NCBI GenBank assembly: GCA_024400295.1
Contig: JAKSNA010000013.1
Location: 1 to 60,444, forward strand
Direction of reading: 5' to 3'
Length of the DNA: 60,444 bases
From: Bacteroidales bacterium
GTDB taxonomy: Bacteria; Bacteroidota; Bacteroidia; Bacteroidales; F082
Shown here in pieces: positions 1 through 8,301 of this stretch. Made by a program: the position numbers and the translations under genes. Below the pieces are notes generated by a model. It was not told the origin of the DNA, ran no database searches, and was given only the letters and a program-made list of their open reading frames with translations. Position 1 is the stretch's first letter; the number at the start of each line of letters is the position of its first letter.

Positions 1-139
1 TTTTATGAAATTTTTTTAAAATTATTTTTTATACGCTGATTGTCAATGCGTTGCAGACAGATATTCTGGTAAAATGGACGCAAAACAGATGGAAAATAGA
101 CTTTTTTTGAATGGTTTTTAACCAAAGAACAGAATAAAA
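1..139. other. non-coding left edge
   Basis: AT-rich sequence downstream of the minus-strand gene that ends at 140. I see no reading frame, terminator hairpin or repeat that I can support here. Confidence 0.5.
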
Positions 140-778
140 TTACGCCAAATCGCTATAAGAAAATGAAATTGTCTTCTCCGTCATATTGATTTTAACCAGT
201 CCTATGAGAATAAAATTGACCAAAATATCTTCAGCAATCTTTCTCTTTAACTGTGACATCCCCAAAAATTCTTCAAAACTTAGATTTTTATGTTCATTTA
301 AGCATTGCAGAAGCAGTTTTTCTTCCTTTGAGAAAGTTATATTAACGTTATTTTTGTCTTTTTCCCGATTCCACACCTTGACTAAAATATTGTTTGCTAT
401 GATGTTCTCGTCCTTGACGCGAATATACACCTTATATATATTGTTGTGGTCTGGGGCCTTATGTTTGATGCTCTGACTTTTGGGTATAATCACTTCCAAT
501 ACAATCTTGCCATTGATATTCCATTCTTTGGCTGTATATTTAACGGCTGGTTTGCAATACATCTGAGCTGATGTCTCAATCATGTGTTTTTCTTCGTCTG
601 ATCTTATTCCAGAGATGACACCGTTATCTTTTACACCAACTAAAAGGCGTCCGCCGTCAGTATTTGCAAAAGCAACGAGCGATCTTGCGATTTTCTTGCA
701 ATCTGATATCTCAAATTTGAAATCCAGCATTTGGTGTTCTCCTTCAGAGATTAGTTTTTGGATGTGTTTTTCGCCCAT
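140..778 (-). CDS. AlbA_2/Schlafen-type putative DNA-binding regulator
   Basis: The first half matches the AlbA_2 (AAA_4, divergent Schlafen) domain: an early E-x-x-x-L-D-F-K segment, then AFANTDGGRLLVGVKDNG, the family's AFxNTxGGxxxxGV signature. The last 60 residues look like a winged helix (FSKEEKLLLQCLNEHKN onward). Family members are usually annotated as putative transcriptional regulators or ATP-binding proteins; the real substrate is unknown. An upstream TTG at 793 is open in frame, but a -7 promoter element at 791-799 covers it, so the ATG at 778 (212 aa) is the better start. It stands alone, with no operon partner in view. Domain assignment is confident; function is not. Confidence 0.75.
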   Translation of the reverse strand: MGEKHIQKLISEGEHQMLDFKFEISDCKKIARSLVAFANTDGGRLLVGVKDNGVISGIRSDEEKHMIETSAQMYCKPAVKYTAKEWNINGKIVLEVIIPKSQSIKHKAPDHNNIYKVYIRVKDENIIANNILVKVWNREKDKNNVNITFSKEEKLLLQCLNEHKNLSFEEFLGMSQLKRKIAEDILVNFILIGLVKINMTEKTISFSYSDLA

Positions 779-790
779 ATATTTTTTCTG

Positions 791-799
791 CAAAAGTAG
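791..799 (-). promoter_or_regulatory. -7 promoter element
   Basis: TACTTTTGC, twelve bases before the ATG at 778. Its position excludes the upstream TTG start. I could not pick a convincing -33 TTTG. Confidence 0.55.
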
Positions 800-1364
800 T
801 CCAATTTTTTATATCATTTTTTGGGATTGATAAAAATTGCATTAAAAAATCGTAATAGGGTGGGGATGCTGAATAAAGGCGTTTTTAGGCGATTTAAGCG
901 TGTTAAAAATTGGAGTGTATTAAAGGCCTTTGGTGACTAAATATGCGTTCTAATTCGATTTTTAAAATGTAAAATTTCAATGAGTGCTAAATTTTGTATA
1001 AGTTACAAAAGTAAATTAAATAATTGTAAGTCATTGATAACAAGAAATAAATAAATTTGTAAAATAATAATTACAATTATAAATCAAATAGTATAAAATT
1101 TACAAGTAAAAAGATTGTTAAAAAGATGCAAAAAATAGTATAAGTCATTCATAAATAGTATAATAATAAGTAATTTATAAATAAACACTTCATATATATA
1201 AGAAATTTAGGTATAATATTTATTACAGCTTGTTTTTAATATAAAATATTGATATGAAATCAGTTAAAAATACTTTTAAAAGTAAATATTTAATAAATAA
1301 TAATTTCCTACGGATGTTACAAAAATAAATTTTAAAAAATTAACATTTGTAAGAAAATAATGTT
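800..1364. other. AT-rich intergenic stretch
   Basis: About 560 bases without a plausible gene between two regulator genes. It is strongly A+T rich with many TAAATAAAT-like runs. Apart from three copies of AAATAGTATAA (1086-1163) and the promoter at its right end I see no structured element: no tRNA, no long hairpin and no DnaA-box cluster. Confidence 0.6.
1086..1163. repeat. three copies of an 11-mer
   Basis: AAATAGTATAA occurs at 1086-1096, 1133-1143 and 1153-1163. The last two are 20 bases apart, about two helical turns. They lie 250-320 bases upstream of the XRE gene and could be binding sites, but the local AT richness makes chance recurrence possible. Confidence 0.35.
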
Positions 1365-1372
1365 TACTTTTG
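1365..1372 (+). promoter_or_regulatory. -7 promoter element of the XRE gene
   Basis: TACTTTTG with a TTTG at 1346-1349 upstream. It lies downstream of the first in-frame ATG (1360), so that ATG cannot be the start of a transcript from this promoter. Confidence 0.55.
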
Positions 1373-1410
1373 TAATCCAAAACGGATTGAAAATTAAAAA
1401 ATTTGAATGC

Positions 1411-1878
1411 ATGTATATGGAATCAATTAAGGACAGACTGGCGCAAATTCTACGGTCGAAAAATCTGACAGCATCGCAATTTGCCGAACTCATGGAAATT
1501 CAGCCATCAAATGTTTCTCATTTGTTAAATGGCAGGAATAAACCAAGTTTGGATTTTTTAATAAAACTGAAGCAGGTTTTCCCAGAATATAGTTTCGACT
1601 GGATTATTCTTGGAAAGAAGCCTATGACACACATAGACAATACAGATAATGTTGTGCAAGCAAAGCAAAATAACAATGAATATGTCAATGAAGTGATTGA
1701 TAATGTTCTGGATTTCCCTGTTAATAATGATACTGATCAGGAAAATAATTCGTATGTGAATGAAAATCAATGTGATGATAATGCGAAACGTGTCTTGGAA
1801 AGCCATAATGAGACCGCAGAGAAACTTATAATGATTTATGGGGACAAAACTTTTGAAGTTTTTGAATCACGTAAGTAA
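1411..1878 (+). CDS. XRE-family helix-turn-helix regulator
   Basis: Residues 7-60 form a Cro/CI-type helix-turn-helix: DRLAQILRSKNLTASQFAEL, then the recognition helix around PSNVSHLLNGRNKPSLDFLI. A poorly conserved Asn/Asp-rich linker follows, and the protein ends with EKLIMIYGDKTFEVFE, a short tail I associate with Bacteroidota members of this family. The reading frame is open back to 1360, but the promoter at 1365-1372 puts translation at the ATG at 1411 or, equally plausibly, 1417. It is a single gene preceded by an unusually long AT-rich region, which would suit autoregulation; that is inference. Confidence 0.8.
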   Translation: MYMESIKDRLAQILRSKNLTASQFAELMEIQPSNVSHLLNGRNKPSLDFLIKLKQVFPEYSFDWIILGKKPMTHIDNTDNVVQAKQNNNEYVNEVIDNVLDFPVNNDTDQENNSYVNENQCDDNAKRVLESHNETAEKLIMIYGDKTFEVFESRK

Positions 1879-1943
1879 TGCTATATTAATGTTTTTAATT
1901 GTAAATATTATCAAGAATGTGTCGTTGATAAGCATATTTTGAT

Positions 1944-1952
1944 TATTTTTGC
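1944..1952 (+). promoter_or_regulatory. -7 promoter element of nrnA
   Basis: TATTTTTGC, 18 bases before the ATG at 1971, with a TTG at 1924-1926 as a possible -33. Confidence 0.6.
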
Positions 1953-1970
1953 ACCATGTAAGATTCGAGA

Positions 1971-3005
1971 ATGAATATGTCTAAAGAATTGTTTTTCAAC
2001 GAATTCGATAGTTTTATAAAACAGTATGGCAAGGTGGTTATAGTATCGCATGTCAATCCTGACGGTGATGCGGTCGGATCATCGTTGGCTTTCTATTTTT
2101 TCCTCTTGAAATTTGGGATAGATGCAAAAGTGATTATTCCTAATGATTATCCTTCGTTTCTGTCGTGGATGCCAGGAATTAACCAGATTCTTTTGTATGA
2201 CAAAAATGCTGAAGAAGGTGTTGAATATTTGAATAATGCTGATTTGATTTGTTATTTGGATTTCAATTCGCCTGCACGTACTGGATTGATGCACAATGAT
2301 TTATGCCATTGTAAGAAAACTCCTAAACTTTTGATTGACCATCATCGTGACGCTGATTTTTCGCAGTTTGTCAGATTTGTTTCTGAAGTTGAGACTTCGA
2401 GTACATCTGAACTTGTTGCGCAACTTATTCAGTCACAGGGATTTGATAAATATTTGGACGATGATATTGCTACAAGTCTGCTTGTTGGCATTATGACAGA
2501 TACAGGGTCTTTTGCACATTCAATTTATAATCCTGAAACATTTGAGATTTGTAGTAAACTGATAACACCAACTGTCAATTATCCGTTGATACACAATAAG
2601 ATATATAACACTTCTTCTGAAAATCGCTTGCGGTTACTTGGTTTCTGTATCAGTAACAGAATGACGATTTTACATGAATATAACACCGCTTATATCTATT
2701 TGACAAAATCTGATTTGGAGTCATTTTCTTATCAAGTTGGTGATACTGAAGGAGTTGTGAATTACCCATTGATGATAGACAATGTGAAAATGTCAGTACT
2801 TATAACAGAACGGCAAGGGATTATAAGATTTTCGTTCAGATCGAAAGGCTCTTTTTCTGTTCATGAATTGGCTAAAAAGCATTTTGACGGCGGAGGTCAT
2901 ACAAATGCGGCTGGCGGGATAATGGATTGTGCTATAAATCAAGCAATTGAGAAGTTTATTAGTGTTTTACCTGAATATAAAGATTTGCTTAACGATGAAA
3001 ATTAA
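1971..3005 (+). CDS. nrnA: DHH-family phosphoesterase (NrnA-like nanoRNase/pAp phosphatase)
   Basis: A cytoplasmic DHH/DHHA1 protein of 344 residues, the normal NrnA length. Visible metal-site motifs are SHVNPDGDAVGSSLAF near residue 27, YLDFNSPAR near 94, LIDHHRDADF near 121 and VGIMTDTGSF. The C-terminal DHHA1 domain carries GGGHTNAAGG. NrnA-type enzymes degrade two- to five-nucleotide RNAs and dephosphorylate pAp to AMP; that activity is inferred from family. ATG codons at 1971 and 1977 are both possible starts. The 3' end overlaps the next gene (gldI) by 11 bases, so the two are probably cotranscribed from the promoter at 1944. Confidence 0.88.
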   Translation: MNMSKELFFNEFDSFIKQYGKVVIVSHVNPDGDAVGSSLAFYFFLLKFGIDAKVIIPNDYPSFLSWMPGINQILLYDKNAEEGVEYLNNADLICYLDFNSPARTGLMHNDLCHCKKTPKLLIDHHRDADFSQFVRFVSEVETSSTSELVAQLIQSQGFDKYLDDDIATSLLVGIMTDTGSFAHSIYNPETFEICSKLITPTVNYPLIHNKIYNTSSENRLRLLGFCISNRMTILHEYNTAYIYLTKSDLESFSYQVGDTEGVVNYPLMIDNVKMSVLITERQGIIRFSFRSKGSFSVHELAKKHFDGGGHTNAAGGIMDCAINQAIEKFISVLPEYKDLLNDEN

Positions 3006-3528
3006 ATCGCCACATTATATTGTATTATTTTTCCTGATTTCTTTGATGCTGTCGGCTTGCAATGGGGGTGAAGATAATGGTAGTGCAACTCAAATTGTTG
3101 ACTATCAACAACAAAAGGAAAGTGTCGAAAAAGCCAACAGGTATTTGGTTGCTAAAGAAAGTGAAGATATAAATGATTATATCGAGCGACGTGGCTTGAA
3201 TTTTGAACGTACCGGTACCGGGTTGGCTTATTGCATTCTGAATCATGGCAGAGGCCTGCAAATCAAACGAAATGAAATGATTTCAATTGAATATGAGGTG
3301 CGTCTGTTGACGGGCGATGTGTTGTATTCTTCAAAACAAGATGGAATCAGGACGTTTACCGTCAGTAAAGGTGGTGTGGAAAGTGGACTTGAAGAAGCTG
3401 TGTCATTTATGCGTCATGGTGATGTGGCTGAGATTGTCATTCCATCGCATCTTGCGCACGGATTGATAGGTGACGGCAATAAAGTCCCACCGAGAGCAAC
3501 ATTGATATATAAGATAAAAATATTGTAA
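2995..3528 (+). CDS. gldI: GldI-like FKBP-type lipoprotein
   Basis: The true start is the ATG at 2995, which opens a lipoprotein signal peptide ending LSAC with the lipidated Cys at 22; the open frame upstream lies inside nrnA. The rest is one FKBP-type peptidyl-prolyl isomerase domain (IEYEVRLLTGDVLYSS to the C-terminal RATLIYKIKIL). Homologues near nrnA are named GldI for their role in Flavobacterium gliding and secretion. Here the usual FKBP pocket is altered: the F-D pair is L-Y and the V-I-P-G-W motif reads VESGL, so catalysis is doubtful. No other gliding gene is in the window, so a chaperone-like envelope role is more likely than gliding. Confidence 0.78.
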   Translation: MKIKSPHYIVLFFLISLMLSACNGGEDNGSATQIVDYQQQKESVEKANRYLVAKESEDINDYIERRGLNFERTGTGLAYCILNHGRGLQIKRNEMISIEYEVRLLTGDVLYSSKQDGIRTFTVSKGGVESGLEEAVSFMRHGDVAEIVIPSHLAHGLIGDGNKVPPRATLIYKIKIL

Positions 3529-3556
3529 CTAATTGATTTTTAATAAATAAACTATC

Positions 3557-4432
3557 ATGAAAAAATTATCATTATTAACAGTTGCATCTTTATTGATGCT
3601 TGCAATCGTGACCAGCTGCGGCAATAAAAGCCAATATCCTGGCTACAAAACAACAGAAAACGGTCTTGATTATCAATTCTATGTGCAAAACGAGGGCGAA
3701 CTGCCACAAGTCGGTGATTTAGTTGAAGTTACATTGGCTTGCAATGTAAATGACACAACGGTCATCATTCCTAATTCCAAGAATATCCTCAAAATGGCTG
3801 AACCTCAGTTCCCAAGTGACTTTATGGAAGGTCTTGCGATGATGCACAAGGGCGATTCTGCCTCTTTCATCGTGAACATTGACTCGACATTCATGTATGT
3901 TTTTGGTGCTCCAACTCTTCCTAAAGAATTTAAAAGCACTGATGTCATGAGATTTGACATTAAAGTCAATGATTTTTATGCTGAAAGCGAATATGTCAAC
4001 AAAATGATTGAGACAATGAAAGCCAAGGATCCAGAGAAGACCGCTCAAGCTGAAGCTGAATTACAGGAATATTTGACGACAAATGATATAACTGTAACTC
4101 CTACAGCATCAGGGCTTTATTATCTTATGACCAAAGATGGAAACGGTGAAATGCCTGTTAAGGAGAACATGGTTAAGGTTCATTACACAGGAAAGCTCCT
4201 TGATGGAACGGTGTTCGATTCTTCCGTAGAGAGAGGCGAGCCTATCGAATTCCCTTTGGGCGTTGGCTATGTTATTCCTGGTTGGGACGAAGGCATCGCG
4301 TTGATGTCAAAGGGCGAAAAAGGTGTCCTTTATATTCCATGGTATCTTGGCTACGGTGACAGAGGCGCCGGCGGACTCATTCAGCCGTATTCAAACCTCG
4401 TTTTTGAAGTTGAATTAGTCGATTTTAAATAA
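3557..4432 (+). CDS. FKBP-type peptidyl-prolyl isomerase lipoprotein
   Basis: A lipoprotein (lipobox IVTSC, Cys 21) with two FKBP-like units. The N-terminal unit (about 40-135) is divergent. The C-terminal unit (about 190-291) keeps the canonical active-site set: VHYTGKLLDGTVFDSS, then YVIPGWDEGIALM, then YLGYGDRGAGG. It is therefore the only member of this three-gene cluster likely to be an active prolyl isomerase. It lies 28 bases after gldI and 6 bases before the next FKBP gene, in one probable operon. The likely site is the periplasmic face of the outer or inner membrane, where it would help fold exported proteins. Confidence 0.87.
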   Translation: MKKLSLLTVASLLMLAIVTSCGNKSQYPGYKTTENGLDYQFYVQNEGELPQVGDLVEVTLACNVNDTTVIIPNSKNILKMAEPQFPSDFMEGLAMMHKGDSASFIVNIDSTFMYVFGAPTLPKEFKSTDVMRFDIKVNDFYAESEYVNKMIETMKAKDPEKTAQAEAELQEYLTTNDITVTPTASGLYYLMTKDGNGEMPVKENMVKVHYTGKLLDGTVFDSSVERGEPIEFPLGVGYVIPGWDEGIALMSKGEKGVLYIPWYLGYGDRGAGGLIQPYSNLVFEVELVDFK

Positions 4433-4438
4433 TAAATC

Positions 4439-5764
4439 ATGAAAATAAAGCTGCCATATATATTAATAGGTGTTTTAATACTCTTCATTTCTTCATGTAA
4501 GAATCCGGCTTTCAACGGGTTTGAGAAATTGGAGGATGGAACGTATATGAAATTTCACCGCGTTAATAATCAATCTGATAAACCGAAAATTGGTGATTAT
4601 GTCTCGGTTGAGGTGAATCAGTACTATGGCGATTCGCTTGGTTTCTCTACAAATAAGGAATATGGCCGTCCGATGCGTTATGAGTTGATGAAACCATTCT
4701 TTGTCGGAGATATTATGGCAGCTTTGTTGAATATGCATGTCGGTGACTCTGCGACTGTCGCTTTTGTCATTGATTCTCTTTGTCTTAAGACTTACGGCAT
4801 GAAATCTTTGCCTGAATATTTTACACAAGGTATGCCGGTTTATGTTGATATTCATCTTGTTGAAATTATCACTGCTGAACAGATGGAGATTGAGAGAATG
4901 GAAGAAATCTCTAATCGAAAAATCAACGATGAGAAAAATCTCTCAGCATACTTTTCAAAAAATAATATTGTCACGAGTGATGGACTTATTGTATTGAATA
5001 TCAATGGTAAAAATAAAAGACTTGCAGTCGAAGGTGATATATTGAAGGTTCGCTTCCGATTGCTGTCTTTGGAAAATGATACAATAATTGATTTGTCTGA
5101 TGACGAACCTGTTGCCGTCCGCTGCGGTGATCAGGCTCTCGGAATCGGTTTTGACGAGGCGATGCGTCTCGTCCCCGAAGGCGGAAATGGAAGTTTTGTG
5201 ATTCCATCTTCGTTGGCTTTTGACAGCGTGGGCTTTGAAGATAATATTCCTCCATACACATCTTTGCGTCTTGATGTGGAAATGATTGATATTATGACAA
5301 TTAACGAATATGAGGAGGAACAGAAACTCTTGAGAGATATTGAAAACGCTGAAGCCATGAAACGTCTCGAAGAGGAACCACAAAGAATTTCCGAATTTGT
5401 AAAAAATCATGATGTTAGAGTTGAGCCGACTTCATCTGGTTTGTATTATCTTGAAATACAACGTGGTACAGGTGATCTTGTGGAAAATGGTGATTTGGTG
5501 TCAATTCATTATAATCTATATAATCTCGATGATAAACTCATCGAAACGAGCTTTGGCGGTGATCCGTTGCAGTTTGTATATGGGAATGGTGAAATGGTTC
5601 CTGGAATAGAAGAAGCGGTTTCATATATGAGAAAGGGTGGAAGGGCGACAATCATTGTCCCGTCAAGAATCGCATTTGGCGAGGTGGCGATAGACGACGA
5701 ACTTCCGGCCAACTCAACAGTCGTGTTTGATATTGATTTAGTTGATTTACAGAAAGTTAATTAG
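4439..5764 (+). CDS. three-unit FKBP-like lipoprotein
   Basis: A lipoprotein (FISSC, Cys 20) of 441 residues holding three successive FKBP-like units, roughly 35-145, 165-285 and 325-438, joined by charged helical linkers such as EEQKLLRDIENAEAMKRLEE. The last unit is the most FKBP-like (VSIHYNLYNLDDKLIETSF, then GNGEMVPGIEEAVSYMRKGG), but the F-D pair and the Trp of V-I-P-G-W are missing in all three, so this looks like a binding or chaperone version. It ends four bases before a convergent gene, with no hairpin between them. It probably arose by duplication from its neighbours. Confidence 0.82.
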   Translation: MKIKLPYILIGVLILFISSCKNPAFNGFEKLEDGTYMKFHRVNNQSDKPKIGDYVSVEVNQYYGDSLGFSTNKEYGRPMRYELMKPFFVGDIMAALLNMHVGDSATVAFVIDSLCLKTYGMKSLPEYFTQGMPVYVDIHLVEIITAEQMEIERMEEISNRKINDEKNLSAYFSKNNIVTSDGLIVLNINGKNKRLAVEGDILKVRFRLLSLENDTIIDLSDDEPVAVRCGDQALGIGFDEAMRLVPEGGNGSFVIPSSLAFDSVGFEDNIPPYTSLRLDVEMIDIMTINEYEEEQKLLRDIENAEAMKRLEEEPQRISEFVKNHDVRVEPTSSGLYYLEIQRGTGDLVENGDLVSIHYNLYNLDDKLIETSFGGDPLQFVYGNGEMVPGIEEAVSYMRKGGRATIIVPSRIAFGEVAIDDELPANSTVVFDIDLVDLQKVN

Positions 5765-5767
5765 ATT

Positions 5768-7210
5768 TTACTCGGAATAATATTCCTCTTTGTCGGCATG
5801 GTAGGTGTCGATTGCTGTTATTATCGCCATACAACTCCATACCGGAACGGCAAGTTTGTCTGTGTCAAGGAAGTTGTTGAGTATTCCATGCACGAAATAC
5901 CCAATCAGTGCTAAAGTCGAAGCTAAAACTATCACTTTTGATTCTTTGTTTTTGGCTCTCTTGTATGTTGTAAGTCCAGAATAAATCATTACAGCAACAA
6001 GTGAAATGACTAATAATGAACCAAATACACCCATTTCAGCCAATGCGCCTATATATTCGCTATGGGCATTGCCTCCGTCTCCCTCGTTGGTTGTTATTAT
6101 TGTCTTATTTCTTGACTCTTGGAAAGGAGCATACACGAACTGGTACGTACCCGGTCCCCAGCCGAAAAATGGCCTCTCCTCGAATAGCCTGAATGCTGAG
6201 TTCCAACGGTTTAGCCGCTCAAGGTTTGATGCGTCTGTTGATATGTTTGTGATTGACTGTATGTTTTCCACAAGATTCCCTGACGCGTCTTGGTCGTTGC
6301 GCTCAAGTGCATCAAAAATTTGCTGTTGGAATGTCAGGAACAATCCAACTAAAACAACAACGGTTGCTGCAATGTATTTAAACTTGATTTTCAGCAATAC
6401 GCAAACCAGCACGCCTATTGCCGCAATTATGCTTATCCAGGAAGCACGGCAGAATGACAAAACCAAGGCTGTGAGTAACAGACACGAAATCAATACGATA
6501 GCTATCTTTTTTGTTCTGCTTGTTTTTGGCATGAAAATGTATGCGATGCAAAACACAATGTAAATTGCCAAAGCTGCTCCGTATGCGGTGTGGTCGTTGT
6601 AAAACGGCGTCATCACCCAGTGGGCCGATTTCCCGCTAAATCCGTTCATCGAATGGTTGATGATTGTATATATCACAACAATGCACAGACTGGCGACGTA
6701 TAACCAAATGAACTTGTTGATGTTCTGAGGCTTTTTGAAAAGCATGGCGCACATGAAATACGCAGGGATGACAAACCACATCCTTGAAACGATGTATTTG
6801 ATTGAAACCAAAGGCATTTCACTTGTTATCGTGGTGAAAATCATCCAGATAAACATCAGATATATCACTATGGATATAGGGTGTCTCGCGATTTTTCTGT
6901 CGTATTTTCGTTCGTATATCAACTTGATTATGAATAGAAAAAGCATACATGCCAGCAATGGCTCTGCCGGTATTGACACCGCCAATCCCGAGTCGGTAAG
7001 ATTTATTACGACAGATAGCGGAGTGATAAATGCAGTGAATAACAATACTTTATCCATCGAATAGATGAACGAAAGCAATACGCCAAACAGAAGCGGCAGC
7101 GAAAAGATTGCGAGCGTGTCTTTTTTTATAAAAAAATACATGCCAATTGCGACGAATATCGCCGCAATCAGATATAATTTGCTTGTTGTCTTGACCTTAT
7201 CTGAAAACAT
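5768..7210 (-). CDS. O-antigen ligase/polymerase (Wzy/WaaL family)
   Basis: A 480-residue polytopic membrane protein with about a dozen hydrophobic segments and one large periplasmic loop around residues 310-400. The loop ends in the Wzy_C signature AHSEYIGALAEMG, preceded by FFGWGPGTYQF. Such proteins polymerise or ligate lipid-linked O-units in the inner membrane; polymerase versus ligase cannot be told from sequence alone. Its start codon overlaps the stop of the upstream chain-length gene (TAATG at 7208-7212), so the two are translationally coupled. Confidence 0.85.
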   Translation of the reverse strand: MFSDKVKTTSKLYLIAAIFVAIGMYFFIKKDTLAIFSLPLLFGVLLSFIYSMDKVLLFTAFITPLSVVINLTDSGLAVSIPAEPLLACMLFLFIIKLIYERKYDRKIARHPISIVIYLMFIWMIFTTITSEMPLVSIKYIVSRMWFVIPAYFMCAMLFKKPQNINKFIWLYVASLCIVVIYTIINHSMNGFSGKSAHWVMTPFYNDHTAYGAALAIYIVFCIAYIFMPKTSRTKKIAIVLISCLLLTALVLSFCRASWISIIAAIGVLVCVLLKIKFKYIAATVVVLVGLFLTFQQQIFDALERNDQDASGNLVENIQSITNISTDASNLERLNRWNSAFRLFEERPFFGWGPGTYQFVYAPFQESRNKTIITTNEGDGGNAHSEYIGALAEMGVFGSLLVISLVAVMIYSGLTTYKRAKNKESKVIVLASTLALIGYFVHGILNNFLDTDKLAVPVWSCMAIITAIDTYHADKEEYYSE

Positions 7211-8139
7211 TATTTGGAGCTTGTCCTGTTGTGTTCAATGGCGTAAATTACAAGTGTTGAAAGTATGCATGCAGACAACGCACACAGAACCACAATAATC
7301 CAGCGGACAGGATATGACTTCTTGTCTGACGGATATGGTGATGAAATGATATTTGAGTGGGTGAGATTGGCTTGATATTTTCTGATGTACTGTTCGTATT
7401 CTTCTCTTACTTCACTGTAAACTTCGCTCTCTGCAAGAAGTTTGTCGTTTATATCTATTACTTCCGGCCCGTATGTTTCAAGATTTTCCTTTAGTTCGGC
7501 GACGCGCGATGAGTTGCCGTTTGCAATGGCTCTCGTAATTTCTTTCGTTTGTTCTGGAACGCTTATGATCCCATAGTTCGATGCAATTTCATTGAGTCTG
7601 TCTTTCAATGAATCAATGTACCTGTCGTAATTTGCAATTTCAGCCTTGAATTGGTCGACATATTCCAAATGTTTGAGTTTCTGGAGGCTTCTGACTTTCA
7701 AGTCATAAAGTCTGATGATGTCGTTCACCATCGCACATGCTATTTCCGGATCTTTGTCTTTTACGCTTATTTTCACGGCATCGTAAGGTGTCCTTGAAAT
7801 GCTAACGTTGGTTCTGTATTCGTTGTAAAGCGCTGTCTTGTAATATTTGTAATCTTTGTCAATCTCATAATGCTCGTCGAGGTTGAAATCATTGATGACG
7901 CTGTCAATTATGTCCTGCGACTGAATGACTTGCAACATCTGTTCTGTGAATGTCTCATCTGAAAAGGCCCAAATATTGTCTGGATATAACAAGGCTTCTG
8001 ATTTGTACATCGGCGTGATGAAATATGAACTTGAAAACACGGCGCCGATGATGGCGGCTGCAACCGTTATGATAATGATGTGCTTTTTCCATTTGCTGAT
8101 CACTTTCACTAATGAAGTGTTGTCAAAATATTTGTCCAT
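7210..8139 (-). CDS. Wzz-type chain-length determinant
   Basis: An inner-membrane protein of 309 residues with the Wzz layout: a TM helix at about 20-38, a long periplasmic coiled-coil region (Lys/Glu-rich heptads around residues 150-230) and a second TM helix near the C-terminus (WIIVVLCALSACILSTLVIYA interrupted only by short polar ends). It lacks a cytoplasmic BY-kinase domain, so it is a plain Wzz regulator. It would set modal polysaccharide length together with the overlapping downstream Wzy gene. Confidence 0.83.
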   Translation of the reverse strand: MDKYFDNTSLVKVISKWKKHIIIITVAAAIIGAVFSSSYFITPMYKSEALLYPDNIWAFSDETFTEQMLQVIQSQDIIDSVINDFNLDEHYEIDKDYKYYKTALYNEYRTNVSISRTPYDAVKISVKDKDPEIACAMVNDIIRLYDLKVRSLQKLKHLEYVDQFKAEIANYDRYIDSLKDRLNEIASNYGIISVPEQTKEITRAIANGNSSRVAELKENLETYGPEVIDINDKLLAESEVYSEVREEYEQYIRKYQANLTHSNIISSPYPSDKKSYPVRWIIVVLCALSACILSTLVIYAIEHNRTSSK

Positions 8140-8220
8140 AAATTTATTTAGTTAAAAAATTATTTAATGTGTTACTTTCTTTATATTATTGATTTATAAC
8201 GTATTAATATGCTATCGTAA

Positions 8221-8234
8221 ATGTTTTAAAACAT
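8221..8234. promoter_or_regulatory. 14-bp perfect palindrome upstream of wzz
   Basis: ATGTTTTAAAACAT lies about 80-95 bases upstream of the wzz start in a 160-base intergenic gap. It could be an operator. A TATTTTTGG at 8260-8268 on the minus strand is the nearest -7-like element. AT-rich palindromes arise easily by chance, so support is weak. Confidence 0.3.
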
Positions 8235-8301
8235 ACAAATGTCAGCCGATTAACAATCGCCAAAAATAGTGAAAAAACCGATACGTTTTAAGAACAGATG
8301 A

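Noticed and set aside
800..1364. Replication origin
   Set aside because: AT-rich, but with no DnaA-box cluster and no origin-linked genes (dnaA, dnaN) nearby.
6006..6563. 185-residue plus-strand frame opposite the Wzy gene
   Set aside because: Antisense shadow of a clear polytopic membrane protein; no recognisable motif.
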